A stretch of 39,214 bases of DNA from Saprospiraceae bacterium (GCA_020628645.1 JAHDES010000057.1:1-39214), one strand, 5' to 3'; numbered from the stretch's first letter, positions 26,722 to 36,124 are shown. Notes: generated from the letters alone by a model not told the origin. Translations and numbers: made by a program.

Positions 26722-27155
26722 CACATCAACAATTTAATTTTAGCGCAAGAAAACCTCAAACAGATGGTTCTTTAGCCCATCAAAATTGGCAGCAGTATTT
26801 GGTTGCGGTTACGCTTGGACGACCCAGTGCTTCCTGTAAACATCTCGGTGTTTGCAAGATAGAAATGCTTCAAAAATTACCGCAATCAGTGCTTGCTGCT
26901 AATCACAATAAAGGCTGCCCTTTTGTAGTAGCAATAGCTAGTCTTTCGGATACACAAGGCTTAGAAATTATCTTTTGTAGAAGCAGCATTCACCCCAGAA
27001 CGTATCACAAGCATTTTATGAACACTTACTTTATCGTAGAAGAGCCCTATCCCTTCAACATGGAGGGAGAGGTTCTCTTTACGATAGCCAAAGGACAATA
27101 TCCCCTACTTAAATCGGGAACTATGATAACAGTTCGTTTTGATAAACGAATGTAA
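26718..27155 (+). CDS. Unknown 145-residue Cys-containing protein
   Basis: A soluble basic protein with no signal peptide or membrane segment and no family that I recognise. Four Cys stand at residues 40, 46, 67 and 87; the first two lie in GRPSASCKHLGVCKIEM, the third in NKGCPFVV, the fourth in IIFCRSS. This spacing might hold a metal or disulfides but matches no zinc-ribbon that I know. The C-terminal part (EGEVLFTIAKGQYPLLKSG) is strand-rich and resembles a small beta-sandwich. It starts inside the stop of a 21-codon frame (ATGA), so it is translationally coupled to it. It lies after a gene-free stretch with a long hairpin and before a lipoprotein gene. Confidence 0.6.
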   Translation: MTHQQFNFSARKPQTDGSLAHQNWQQYLVAVTLGRPSASCKHLGVCKIEMLQKLPQSVLAANHNKGCPFVVAIASLSDTQGLEIIFCRSSIHPRTYHKHFMNTYFIVEEPYPFNMEGEVLFTIAKGQYPLLKSGTMITVRFDKRM

Positions 27156-27318
27156 TAACAACAAAATATAAGCTTGAAAATAATAGACGATAAACTGGAT
27201 CCAAATAGTCTATGGGAGAATATTCATTCCTCGAAAATGCCTACGCACTATTGAAGTACAGGCTGACTCCCTTATAGAATGAAGGTGCGATCAATTAATA
27301 ACATAAATTATAAAAATT

Positions 27319-28737
27319 ATGAAAATCTTATTAAAAAATCTAGGTTTATTTTTAGTATTGGTTATGTTAATCATAGGATTTCAATCTTGTGAAAAAGAAC
27401 AAATCAATCCCAAAACTAATTCTACCTCTGAATTATTTGGAATAGAGAAGGATATCAGTCAACAGTCAAGTAAAATCAGAAATATTTTTGCTAAGACATT
27501 AGCGAGTGCTCTTGAAAATCAAAAATTAAGAGCTTACCTAAAAGATAAATATGAGAAACTTGAAGAAAAAGACCGTGAATTTCTTTATGCTGAATTTTAT
27601 AAAGATAAGGTAGGGAATGTGCCATTACATGAATTACTAGCAAGTTATGCAGATAAAGGAGTAGATCCTGATTTCTTCTTGGCACTTCCTACAAATGATC
27701 CTTTATTAACGATAGACTTTCCTGATGTCTCAACTTTTACTATCGGAACATGGAATCTTAATGTTGTACCAGATGTAGCTAATTATTTGGGCAGTAGTAC
27801 AGCAACTAGAGGGTATAATTCTAAAGGTCAAGTACTAGAATTCACCGCTGATGATATTCCAAGTAAGGTTACATTAATTGTAAAAACTAGTGAAAAGTCA
27901 ATTGTTTTAAATACAAAAACATGGACTACACTTGATGGATCCCCTTTATCTGATATTTTACCAACAAAGAGTCCTAAGGATATCTGTGACGAGTTATTAG
28001 CTCAAATTATCCAATTGGAAGTAATTATTGAACTAGCTGATGAATTTGGAGTTGAACCTTCTCCAAATATCATCATTGAGTATGAAATATTGTATGATCT
28101 TTATTTAGAATTTTGTTTTCCTGATACAAATGGTGGCGATCCTTGTGATGAAAAGTGTGATCGTGACTGCGTGGAAGCTGATGAAACAATGTTCAAGTTC
28201 AAATTAGGAGGTGCATTCGGAGGAGCTAAAGAATTATTCAAGGCTTTTGATTGTGGATGGTTTGAAAAGTATGCTGATTTTAGATATATAGTCGTATTTG
28301 AAGATGCTCAAGGAAATCCTGCTCTACCTAATCCTTTAATGTTTTCTGGAGGTTCACATAAAAAAAGTGATATACTAAATTGTAGCTGGGGAAATTGTGA
28401 AGGAATTTGGATTACCAGAAACCAAAGAATATGGAAAGACTGGGATTTAGATGAAATTGCAGATGTAATGTACTATAACTGGATAGAAATTGACGGCACA
28501 CAAGTAACTGTAGAGTTTGAAGCAGGTGTTTCTGCTACATTAAAGTTCAAGGTCAAAGTAGGGAAACTTGAAGTTTCATTTGAGCCAGAAATTTCACTAG
28601 GAGTATCGTGGGAATTAGAATGTAATGATATTTTCCAACTAGGGAATGGTCCTGTATTCTATTGTGACGATGCAGATAATTTGGGTACTTTATATGATAC
28701 AGGAGATTTTCAGTATTATGTTGGACATAAAGAATAA
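27319..28737 (+). CDS. Unknown lipoprotein with Cys-rich middle
   Basis: A 472-residue exported lipoprotein. The hydrophobic signal is followed by the lipobox IGFQSC, with the lipidated Cys at residue 24, and then a charged EKEQ linker. The first part (about 50-110) is helical and charged (LEEKDREFLYAEFY). The middle contains DPCDEKCDRDCVEAD, a dense acidic Cys cluster, followed by a Gly-rich beta region with FDCGWF and CSWGNCEG. The C-terminal 90 residues form strands of FKVKVGKLEVSFEPEI type and end with CDDADN. No catalytic motif is seen. The protein is probably anchored in the outer membrane; surface exposure is possible. It has no homologue that I recognise. It ends at a strong bidirectional terminator. 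Confidence 0.7.
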   Translation: MKILLKNLGLFLVLVMLIIGFQSCEKEQINPKTNSTSELFGIEKDISQQSSKIRNIFAKTLASALENQKLRAYLKDKYEKLEEKDREFLYAEFYKDKVGNVPLHELLASYADKGVDPDFFLALPTNDPLLTIDFPDVSTFTIGTWNLNVVPDVANYLGSSTATRGYNSKGQVLEFTADDIPSKVTLIVKTSEKSIVLNTKTWTTLDGSPLSDILPTKSPKDICDELLAQIIQLEVIIELADEFGVEPSPNIIIEYEILYDLYLEFCFPDTNGGDPCDEKCDRDCVEADETMFKFKLGGAFGGAKELFKAFDCGWFEKYADFRYIVVFEDAQGNPALPNPLMFSGGSHKKSDILNCSWGNCEGIWITRNQRIWKDWDLDEIADVMYYNWIEIDGTQVTVEFEAGVSATLKFKVKVGKLEVSFEPEISLGVSWELECNDIFQLGNGPVFYCDDADNLGTLYDTGDFQYYVGHKE

Positions 28738-28777
28738 TTTGAGTATCTCATTAATCTAGAAACTAATTTTTTAGCAT

Positions 28778-28816
28778 AAAAAAGAGCACAAGTGAAAATT
28801 TACTTGTGTTCTTTTT
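28778..28816. terminator. Bidirectional terminator between convergent genes
   Basis: Arms 28781-28793 (AAAGAGCACAAGT) and 28802-28814 (ACTTGTGTTCTTT) pair over 13 positions with one G-U pair. T runs follow on the plus strand and, from the A run at 28778, on the minus strand. It serves both the lipoprotein gene and the DksA-like gene. Confidence 0.85.
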
Positions 28817-28850
28817 CATTTTAGCTTATAAGTTTCCTTTGTACTTTCCC

Positions 28851-29207
28851 CTACCGATCTGCACATCGTACACAAGTTGTACTTTCGGGCATGTACATGA
28901 GGCGGGGCGCAGGGATGGGCTTTTTACAGTTTTTACACATACCAAAACCCGCTTGGTCTATTTTGGTGAGGGCGACTTTGAGTTTTCCTAGTTTTTTCTT
29001 GGAGGAACGTAAGGCAGCTTCTGCTACGCCTTTATTGTTGATGGCATCCATACGGCTAACACGCCCCAAGGAGTTCTCAGGTGAGATGGGTTGGGTATTG
29101 GCTTCGAGATGGGCAATTTCTTTTTCAGCTTGTACGATTTTTTCTTCTATTTTCTGGCGTAAGTCTGCTCGTTCTTGATCGTTCATACTTCTTTTGGATT
29201 GATACAT
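28851..29207 (-). CDS. DksA/TraR-family zinc-finger protein
   Basis: A 118-residue protein with a helical N-terminal half (probable coiled coil, about residues 9-85) and a C-terminal C4 zinc finger C91-x2-C94-x17-C112-x2-C115, in GFGMCKNCKKPI and TTCVRCADR. These match the DksA/TraR class, whose coiled coil enters the RNA polymerase secondary channel. Bacteroidota contain several short members whose action on polymerase is unproven. It lacks the canonical DxxDxA tip motif of E. coli DksA at the expected place, which weakens a direct functional transfer. The gene is alone, convergent with the lipoprotein gene and 61 bases downstream of the T9SS protein gene. Confidence 0.87.
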   Translation of the reverse strand: MYQSKRSMNDQERADLRQKIEEKIVQAEKEIAHLEANTQPISPENSLGRVSRMDAINNKGVAEAALRSSKKKLGKLKVALTKIDQAGFGMCKNCKKPIPAPRLMYMPESTTCVRCADR

Positions 29208-29268
29208 CTTACTTTACTTGAAAGCAGTAACTTTTGTTGCTTTTAAACTATATTCAACTCAGATAAAA

Positions 29269-32103
29269 TCAATCTGTTTTAACAAAAGAACGAATGGGAG
29301 TATCCAAATTTTCAATATAAATGAAATAAATACCCGTTTCTAATTGGGCAATAGGCACCTCCAATTTAATGCTCCCTTTTGGAGCTACTATTTGAGCTTG
29401 ATAAACAATTCTTCCTTGTTTATCCATGATCTTTAAGGGCGTATCTATAGCCGCTTTCGATGTCCAACTTAACTGTATTCGATCTTGAGAAGGATTTGGA
29501 TACACATCAATAAGCACTTTTCGCTGTAAGGAACTAGAGTCTGCTTGTAATAAACTGTAATCAATAGTTGTACTAATTGTTCCTTGTGGAATTATCGTAA
29601 ATGGATGGGTGATTTCATTATTTGTCGGATCAAATTCCAAAATACGATCATCAGGATTTACATCCACCAATAAATAATAAGTACCAATAGCTTGTGCTAT
29701 TGGTGTAGGAATGGTTTGGTTTATATTTTCAAAATCCCCTGCTGGTAAATTTTGAATTTTTGAATCCATTAAAAGTTGATCTGTTTGATCCAGTTTTCGA
29801 TCTTCAGATAAGTAATAATGAATGGAAATGGAATCTTCTGCATTGCCTAAACCAATATTATCAACCGTAAAATAAATCTTCAAGGAATCATTTTGTTGAA
29901 TACTTGTATTTTCTAATTCTAATTTATTTGGGATAAAATCAGGCACTAAATAATTGGAATTAAAAACCCTGATACTTACAGAATCGTATACAATATTATT
30001 CGTCTCCAATAATTCTTCTATCGAATTATCATAATTTACGTCCAAGCGTAAATATAAATTACTCACAGAATTTGTAGGTGTAGCTATGACATAATCGCGA
30101 AATTCAATATGCTCACCTGGAGGAACTGTACTCGAAATTGTTCCATATCTTGACCATCCTCCAATACCTGGAATAGCACTAAGCGCACGAAATTTCACGA
30201 TAAATGAACTATCATAAAGACTTCTTGTTCCTTGATTCTCAATTTGATAGGTAAACCAAATTGTATCTCCTGCATAAACACTTGGGCTTTCTTTTGTAAT
30301 AGAAACAGCGATTAAGTCAGGTAAATCATAAGAACAGGATTCTTCTAAGGCTATTTCTTCACTTATCCTACATTCTGTATTAATCTTATCCAGTATTGGC
30401 AATTGAGTTGTTCCAACAGCTAAGGAATCTAATGTAGTAGGTACATTATAGAATCCTGTCCAAGAGGAAGAATGATTCAGTGCTGCCCAAAGTATTCCAT
30501 CCCCTTCTACCGTCAAATCTAGTTGGTAAAAATCATCTGACTTAATATCCTGTGTCCCATTATCATTACAAGATACATTTTCAATTGTGGCATTCATAGA
30601 ACAAGATTCATCTAGAAAACAAGCTGTATTTAAAACATAGGTAGCATCTCCTTTTTGATAAAAAATAAGTGCCTCATTTTCTGCTACACGAATAACATGA
30701 GTGAAATCTAAAATGGAAATAAGGTAATCCTTCTGAGTATCTTCATACGTCAGGGTCATATGATATTTGGGTTCATTATAGGTAGTAGAGCATTCTAAAG
30801 TAATCGCATTTTTATAATCTTGAAATACCTTTTCACTCCAAGGTATCCCTAGAAAAGTCAATCCATTCATCTGTTGTAATTCATAGTTCGGTTCTAAATA
30901 CTCATCTAGATAATAATCTATAATTCCAGAATTTGAAGCCCCATTACCAAAAGTAGCCGCATTAGAATATTGATTTACTTCTTTTATGATTTTATAGGTG
31001 TTGCAAGGTGTACAAAGTACTTTATAGTTTTTTTCACCCCAAAAATCTTCTTTTTCAATTAATTCTCCTGATGAATCAAACACAACTTTGGTTGTTACAT
31101 AGTTTTCTGTCAGGGCTGGTGCTTTATACCATTCATAAAATACTGTAAATGCACCATCTGTAATCGGTACGATGGCTCGAATTTGGGTATAATTAAGTGC
31201 ATAATCCCAACCATAGTGATAATCAATTGATCGCCGCACTAAAAATTCATTTTTTACTATTAAATCCATATCTGTTTGAATAACGAGAATAGAGTCATAA
31301 CTAAATGCATTTTCAACTTCATAATCTGGTGGCATAGGATAATCTGCATAAAGAGTCCCCAGCCCTCCTAATAATAAATCTCCTGAAACTGTTTCGACTG
31401 CAATGCTTATTTCTGGATAATCTTCAAGTATAGGAGCAGGTATTTCTTTTACCCAAGCTATTGTTCCATCGGCTAATTTTTTAATTAGTTGACTGTTTTC
31501 TACCAATATAGAATCTTGTGCTAAAGGACTCGTGTTCAAAACGGTAAAAACACCTTGTTCCTCCATTTGATAAGCCGTAGAAGTGACATCATTGTTATTT
31601 AAATGAATAATAATTTCATCTTCAGAAATATCGGCACACAAAAATTGTCCCTCGCCAATCAGTGTACTACAATCGTCTAGATAGGTCATCGGAACTTCTA
31701 TAATATATCGCGCTTTTTGAGGAATATCCACATTTTTCCAAATTCCTGTAGTAGGTTCAAATAAGGCTTCACTTGGAAAATCTGATTCTTCAAAGTTGGT
31801 ATAATTAATAGTAGATCCACTTGCCCAAGTATTAGTTAAATGATCAATTCCAAGCCATACAGGTTCTTTGATTCGCTCGAAAAGATAAATTTGTTCTTGC
31901 TCATTTTCTATAGATAATAAATATCCACTTAATTCCGTCGCTTTTTGTTGTGCTTCTTCTAAAGTTACCTCTTCTTGTGAAAACAGATAAAAGTGTTGTT
32001 GATATTGACCAATAGAAAGGAAGCCTTTAGGTGTACTTTCTTGGCTAAAAAGAATAAAAGTTGAAAAAAAGAGCGTTACTATTATACAAAGAATACGTTT
32101 CAT
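29269..32103 (-). CDS. Secreted C-type-lectin/CARDB protein with T9SS sorting domain
   Basis: A 944-residue exported protein when started at ATG 32101-32103, the Met that directly begins the signal peptide KRILCIIVTLFFSTFILFSQ; the frame extends 50 residues further upstream but that part does not look like a signal peptide. A C-type-lectin-like domain follows at about 24-145 (AQQKATELSGYLLSIENE, then WLGIDHLTNTW, then GIWKNV and a final YIIEVP). A middle part of unknown fold has several Cys. Two CARDB-type domains begin near 594 (PDLIAVSITKES) and 719. The C-terminus is a type A type IX secretion sorting domain (VYPNPSQDRIQL, then GIYFIYIE) that leads to secretion and surface attachment. It probably binds glycans or adheres. 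Confidence 0.85.
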   Translation of the reverse strand: MKRILCIIVTLFFSTFILFSQESTPKGFLSIGQYQQHFYLFSQEEVTLEEAQQKATELSGYLLSIENEQEQIYLFERIKEPVWLGIDHLTNTWASGSTINYTNFEESDFPSEALFEPTTGIWKNVDIPQKARYIIEVPMTYLDDCSTLIGEGQFLCADISEDEIIIHLNNNDVTSTAYQMEEQGVFTVLNTSPLAQDSILVENSQLIKKLADGTIAWVKEIPAPILEDYPEISIAVETVSGDLLLGGLGTLYADYPMPPDYEVENAFSYDSILVIQTDMDLIVKNEFLVRRSIDYHYGWDYALNYTQIRAIVPITDGAFTVFYEWYKAPALTENYVTTKVVFDSSGELIEKEDFWGEKNYKVLCTPCNTYKIIKEVNQYSNAATFGNGASNSGIIDYYLDEYLEPNYELQQMNGLTFLGIPWSEKVFQDYKNAITLECSTTYNEPKYHMTLTYEDTQKDYLISILDFTHVIRVAENEALIFYQKGDATYVLNTACFLDESCSMNATIENVSCNDNGTQDIKSDDFYQLDLTVEGDGILWAALNHSSSWTGFYNVPTTLDSLAVGTTQLPILDKINTECRISEEIALEESCSYDLPDLIAVSITKESPSVYAGDTIWFTYQIENQGTRSLYDSSFIVKFRALSAIPGIGGWSRYGTISSTVPPGEHIEFRDYVIATPTNSVSNLYLRLDVNYDNSIEELLETNNIVYDSVSIRVFNSNYLVPDFIPNKLELENTSIQQNDSLKIYFTVDNIGLGNAEDSISIHYYLSEDRKLDQTDQLLMDSKIQNLPAGDFENINQTIPTPIAQAIGTYYLLVDVNPDDRILEFDPTNNEITHPFTIIPQGTISTTIDYSLLQADSSSLQRKVLIDVYPNPSQDRIQLSWTSKAAIDTPLKIMDKQGRIVYQAQIVAPKGSIKLEVPIAQLETGIYFIYIENLDTPIRSFVKTD

Positions 32104-32302
32104 GAGGTTATAAATTTGTTTGTCCATAGCAATGAACATGCAAAACAATGTTAGGTGTTTTTGGTCATACAACAAGATAATGATTTTTGACGATAAGTTG
32201 TTAAAGCTGTATCTTTTGTTGCCTTTGTTTGTTATATTATTAAGAACTATCAAATTTAAATGTAGCTATCGTTAAACTTTTACTACCAAGTCTGGTAAAT
32301 TC

Positions 32303-33178
32303 ATGAGTCAATTAAATTGGGTGTACGTTGATGATTATGGTAAAAAGAACCGCGTAGGTATCTTTCATGGTAATCGTACGGGGCATGTTCTGATTCATTG
32401 TAATGCAAAAGTCATGGTGATTGATTTTTCGGTGAATGAATCGAAAATGTATTCCTTTTTTATTGAAGATGAATTATGTGAAATTGAAATCGAAAAAATG
32501 CCAGATGGTAGATTTGGCTACAGTTTTGAAATTAATAAAGAAGTAGATACGCCAAGAAATCGAGAACGAAAACGACTCGATAAAAAATACATGTGGCAAA
32601 CGTTCCTATTTTTTGGTGGAATTTTGCTTTTAGTGGCGATTTTCATGCTTGCCTTTAATTATTTTAAAGAAGTACGAAAAGAAGAATTAACGGAAACCAT
32701 ACTTATCGATCATGGTAAATATTCCACGGCTCGCTTTTTTGAAACCGAAGATCCTACTATTTATCGCTACGCTTTCATTGGTAATGACCAAGTCATCGAA
32801 CGAACTATCTCTTTTGATAAAATAGAGCCCCCCCTCCCCTTTCCTATCCAAACGAATGATGAATTCCCTGTTCAATATTTGTTGAGTAATCCCGTCATGC
32901 ACCAAATTCATTTTGATAGTATCCTTCCTAAACAACGTACGCGCTATGAAGATTTAGCCATACAAAAAGAACTTTCGCTTCATTCTAATATAGATGAAAC
33001 AATGGCACGTTGTCGGGTTAATTTAGCGTTTCAAAGAAAAGGAATAGAAGGTATCGCTAATTTTTATTATCAAGACGTACCTCCTTCAAAAGACCAAGTT
33101 TTGAATGAAAACACCTATTTACGAATGGTTCGCGCGATTGATTTTCAACAGACTTCAAGAGAGGAGTGTGGGTATTGA
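32303..33178 (+). CDS. Unknown protein with one membrane helix
   Basis: A 291-residue protein. The N-terminal 100 residues are soluble with strands and charged loops (MSQLNWVYVDDYGKKNRVGIF, GRFGYSFEIN), reading like a small beta domain. A single membrane helix lies at about residues 100-120 (FLFFGGILLLVAIFMLAF). The remaining 170 residues start with a helix and end in a strand-rich part. A cytoplasmic N-terminus is suggested by KKYMWQ before the helix. I do not recognise a family. It is transcribed in the opposite direction to the lectin-like protein, with 199 bases between the chosen starts, and convergently to the methyltransferase gene, with only five bases between the stops. Confidence 0.65.
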   Translation: MSQLNWVYVDDYGKKNRVGIFHGNRTGHVLIHCNAKVMVIDFSVNESKMYSFFIEDELCEIEIEKMPDGRFGYSFEINKEVDTPRNRERKRLDKKYMWQTFLFFGGILLLVAIFMLAFNYFKEVRKEELTETILIDHGKYSTARFFETEDPTIYRYAFIGNDQVIERTISFDKIEPPLPFPIQTNDEFPVQYLLSNPVMHQIHFDSILPKQRTRYEDLAIQKELSLHSNIDETMARCRVNLAFQRKGIEGIANFYYQDVPPSKDQVLNENTYLRMVRAIDFQQTSREECGY

Positions 33179-33183
33179 TATTC

Positions 33184-34098
33184 CTATTTCTTCTTTTGAA
33201 AAACGCCAACAAAACGGAGATAAGATTTTGGATGTACTGCTCTGAAATTGGATACTTGATAAACGGTGAGTTCCAAATTTGGACATTGATTTAAAATGCG
33301 ATCGTTAAGTGCTTTCACATCATAATGTCTGGAGTAAAACTGATACCAATTCGCATACCTTAATCTGAATCGTTGATTATCATCTAAAACCACCTTATGA
33401 TTTTTGAGTACATTATAAATAGGGTCTACATGAATGGTATATTCATAAGCTAGATAAAAGGGAAGAATAATTATTTTACCACCAACTTTAAGCTGGCGTT
33501 CCATTTCTTTGAAAAAAAGCATATCACTATTTCCTTCAAAATGTTCAATTGAACAATGAAGCGTAATCGCGTCTATTGAGTTTTCTTTAAACGGTAACTC
33601 ATGCCCGTAGCCTCCAATTTGATGACCGTTTATACCTTTTTCATAAATTAAATCTTGTTGGTAAGCCGTTTTTACGCCATATTTTTTTTGGATAATTTGA
33701 TAAAAAGGAGAAGTACAGGCTGCCATATCAATGAAGACAGCATCTTCCTTTAAGTCCATAAATTTAGTAGAAACATAATGCTCTAGTGTTTTTTCTACAA
33801 AATTCTGCTTCTCGTCTTTTCCTCCTCCAAAATAACTATCTGGATAATTGGATTCTTTTACATACGACTGATATTCTGGGATATTTATTTCAAAATCATC
33901 TACTGCTATTCCTGCGGATTGAAGATGCTCCACAAGCTCATCATCCAATTTAGGGTTTTCTAGATGTTCAACTGATACATGCCCATATTTGACTGCCTTA
34001 TTGTTTTTCTTTTTGGCAAAAAATGGATTCCATTTGAGGCTATCAAAAGCCGTATCATGGGTAAAGTGGTATCCTTTTTTCACTAAATTGTATAACAT
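33184..34098 (-). CDS. SAM-dependent methyltransferase-like protein
   Basis: A 304-residue protein with a class I methyltransferase fold. The central block DAITLHCSIEHFEGNSD resembles motif IV of Methyltransf_11 proteins and MERQLKVGGKIIILPFYLAYEY is the following motif VI/VII. Motif I is unusual: VFIDMAACTSPF replaces the usual VLDxGxGxG, so SAM binding may differ. The first 100 residues form a separate domain. Its substrate is unknown. It lies five bases from the convergent gene at 32303 and 36 bases after ruvB on the same strand, so it may be cotranscribed with ruvB. Confidence 0.78.
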   Translation of the reverse strand: MLYNLVKKGYHFTHDTAFDSLKWNPFFAKKKNNKAVKYGHVSVEHLENPKLDDELVEHLQSAGIAVDDFEINIPEYQSYVKESNYPDSYFGGGKDEKQNFVEKTLEHYVSTKFMDLKEDAVFIDMAACTSPFYQIIQKKYGVKTAYQQDLIYEKGINGHQIGGYGHELPFKENSIDAITLHCSIEHFEGNSDMLFFKEMERQLKVGGKIIILPFYLAYEYTIHVDPIYNVLKNHKVVLDDNQRFRLRYANWYQFYSRHYDVKALNDRILNQCPNLELTVYQVSNFRAVHPKSYLRFVGVFQKKK

Positions 34099-34134
34099 TT
34101 TTGTTGTGTTTAGACGAAGATGGAGTACATTTTT

Positions 34135-35163
34135 TTAATCAAACAAAGTCCCTGTTTGACTTGGTGGTACTACGCCTCGATGTCGATAAGCTTTCTCTGT
34201 CGCTTCGCGCCCACGCGCAGTACGTTGGATGTAGCCTTCCATAATCAAAAAGGGTTCATGTACTTCTTCGATTGTACCCGACTCCTCTCCTACTGCTGTT
34301 GCAATGGTGTTAATTCCTACAGGGCCTCCTTTAAATTTATGAATGATGGTATCCAAAATTTTATTATCCATTTCATCCAATCCACTACTATCTACATTCA
34401 GGGCTTCCAAGCCATATTGGGCGATTTCGATACCTATCGTACCATCGCCTTTGATTTGTGCAAAATCGCGGATGCGTCGCAATAAAGCATTAGCAATACG
34501 AGGCGTTCCACGACTACGACGCGCAATCTCTTCTGCTCCTTTTTGTGTAATAGGAATTTCTAAAATAGAGGCTGAACGTTTGATAATCTTGACTAAAGTT
34601 GCATTGTCATAATAATCCAACAAACAGTTAATGCCAAAACGCGCACGCATGGGAGCAGTTAGCAGTCCCATACGAGTGGTCGCTCCTACCAGGGTAAAAG
34701 GTTCAATTTGGATTTGAATACTACGTGCATTGGGGCCACTATCAATCATGATATCAATGCGATAGTCTTCCATTGCGGAATACAAATATTCTTCTACGAC
34801 GGTATTTAAGCGATGAATTTCATCTATAAATAAGACGTCTCCTTCGTCTAGATTTGTTAACAAACCTGCTAGATCCCCTGGTTTTTCCATGACCGGGCCA
34901 GAGGTCATTTTGAGGTTGGTGTCTAATTCATTAGCAATGATATGTGATAAAGTTGTTTTACCTAAACCGGGAGGACCATGCAAAAGAACGTGATCGAGTG
35001 CTTCTCCTCGTAATTTTGCAGCTGCAATAAAGACCTTTAAATTCTCGACTATTTTGGGTTGCCCACTAAAGTCATCCAATGCTTTGGGACGAAGCGCACG
35101 TTCTACTTGTTTTTCTTCGGTAGAAAAATGTTCATCAGATGGATCGAGATGTGGATTTTGCAT
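34135..35163 (-). CDS. ruvB: Holliday junction branch-migration helicase RuvB
   Basis: A 342-residue hexameric AAA+ motor that works with RuvA at Holliday junctions. It opens with [12 protein letters not shown], then Walker A GPPGLGKT (residues 63-70), Walker [10 protein letters not shown] (D114-H117), sensor [18 protein letters not shown] with the arginine finger region, and the C-terminal winged helix [28 protein letters not shown]. Length and order are normal. ruvA and ruvC are not beside it. Downstream on the same strand is the methyltransferase-like gene; upstream is a small lipoprotein gene with a palindrome between. Confidence 0.98.
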   Translation of the reverse strand: MQNPHLDPSDEHFSTEEKQVERALRPKALDDFSGQPKIVENLKVFIAAAKLRGEALDHVLLHGPPGLGKTTLSHIIANELDTNLKMTSGPVMEKPGDLAGLLTNLDEGDVLFIDEIHRLNTVVEEYLYSAMEDYRIDIMIDSGPNARSIQIQIEPFTLVGATTRMGLLTAPMRARFGINCLLDYYDNATLVKIIKRSASILEIPITQKGAEEIARRSRGTPRIANALLRRIRDFAQIKGDGTIGIEIAQYGLEALNVDSSGLDEMDNKILDTIIHKFKGGPVGINTIATAVGEESGTIEEVHEPFLIMEGYIQRTARGREATEKAYRHRGVVPPSQTGTLFD

Positions 35164-35214
35164 AGTTGAGGTTGCCTAAAATATTTGTCGTGTTCTATAG
35201 TATACATTACTTAG

Positions 35215-35281
35215 ATTATTAATTTTTTGCTTGTTGGCTAATTAGCTAATAGCTAAATGCCAAACACAAAAAATTAATAAT
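35215..35281. repeat. Long intergenic inverted repeat
   Basis: Arms 35215-35238 (ATTATTAATTTTTTGCTTGT plus TGGC) and 35259-35281 (GCCAAACACAAAAAATTAAT plus AAT) pair with one indel and one mismatch. The 20-base loop contains repeats of TAGCTAA. It spans the end of the lipoprotein gene. The arm motif GCCAAA...AAATTAATAA recurs at the ends of the hairpin at 26264-26387. Confidence 0.65.
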
Positions 35282-35870
35282 CCAATTTCCAAATTACGTA
35301 GGGTTCTCTTAGTTGCCCTTTTATTTTACTACAATCACCAATCATTCCTTCACAAATTAAGTTGCCTTGACAATCGTAGATTAGTTCTTTTTCCTTTGTT
35401 CTCAATTCGTAGGCAAAGCCATCATTATAGATATGTCGTGTTACGAGATTGGGTTTTATTTTGGTGTTGAGGGCTTTCATCCAAGCGACATCGTTAGGAC
35501 TATTGAGTTTATCACAATTCTTTTTTTGTGGTTTGATGCCGCCTGTCATTCCTAAGTTTTCGATACAAGTGACCTCTACCATTTTATCTTCTGCCATACA
35601 AATACTCATGGCATCTTTTACTTCTTCATAGCTAATTTTAAGCATCAAATTATTCGCTAATTGAATATCATTTTTAGGCATACTCGTCGCTAGTAAGCGC
35701 GTTCCATCTTCTTCTTCCAATAAAAATTGACAACCATCAAGTCCTTGCATATCTTTTACTAAAACGATGGTATTGCAATCGCCAGAAGAAGTACTTTGCC
35801 CTGTTTGTTGCTGCACTTTACAAGCAGAAAAGCCAAGAACAAGTGCGAAAAAGAAACATAATTTTTGCAT
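35274..35870 (-). CDS. Small lipoprotein of unknown function
   Basis: A 198-residue exported lipoprotein with signal MQKLCFFFALVLGFSAC and lipid-bearing Cys at residue 17. The mature part has nine or more Cys, including CNTI, SICM, VTCIEN, NCDKL and CQGNLICEGMIGDC, suggesting disulfide bonds in the periplasm. It is predicted to be strand-rich. The family is not recognised; similar small proteins occur in Saprospiria-type genomes, but I cannot name one. The stop lies inside the long intergenic palindrome, 110 bases upstream of ruvB on the same strand. Confidence 0.7.
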   Translation of the reverse strand: MQKLCFFFALVLGFSACKVQQQTGQSTSSGDCNTIVLVKDMQGLDGCQFLLEEEDGTRLLATSMPKNDIQLANNLMLKISYEEVKDAMSICMAEDKMVEVTCIENLGMTGGIKPQKKNCDKLNSPNDVAWMKALNTKIKPNLVTRHIYNDGFAYELRTKEKELIYDCQGNLICEGMIGDCSKIKGQLREPYVIWKLDY

Positions 35871-36047
35871 AATAACTATTTAATACAAGTATGTTTTAAA
35901 AAGCTAAAAATAAAACATTTTTTGTAAAAAACGGAATAAATTTAACCCAAGTTGATTTTATCCGTATACTTATTGAAATAACGTTAAAATATAGGAAAAC
36001 TATGCATTTTTTTATAAAAAACAGTTGTTTTACGTCAAATAAAGCCT

Positions 36048-36077
36048 TTGTAGTATCTATTTAAATGGCTACATTTG
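36048..36077 (+). promoter_or_regulatory. Bacteroidota promoter of icd
   Basis: TTG (36048-36050), 19 bases, then TACATTTG (36070-36077), an exact match to TTG-N17-23-TAnnTTTG. It lies over and just after the ATG at 36065, so transcription would begin near 36084 and translation at ATG 36125. Confidence 0.8.
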
Positions 36078-36124
36078 TGCCGATTTTCAAGAAAAATACC
36101 CTTAACTTAAATCTTTATATATCC

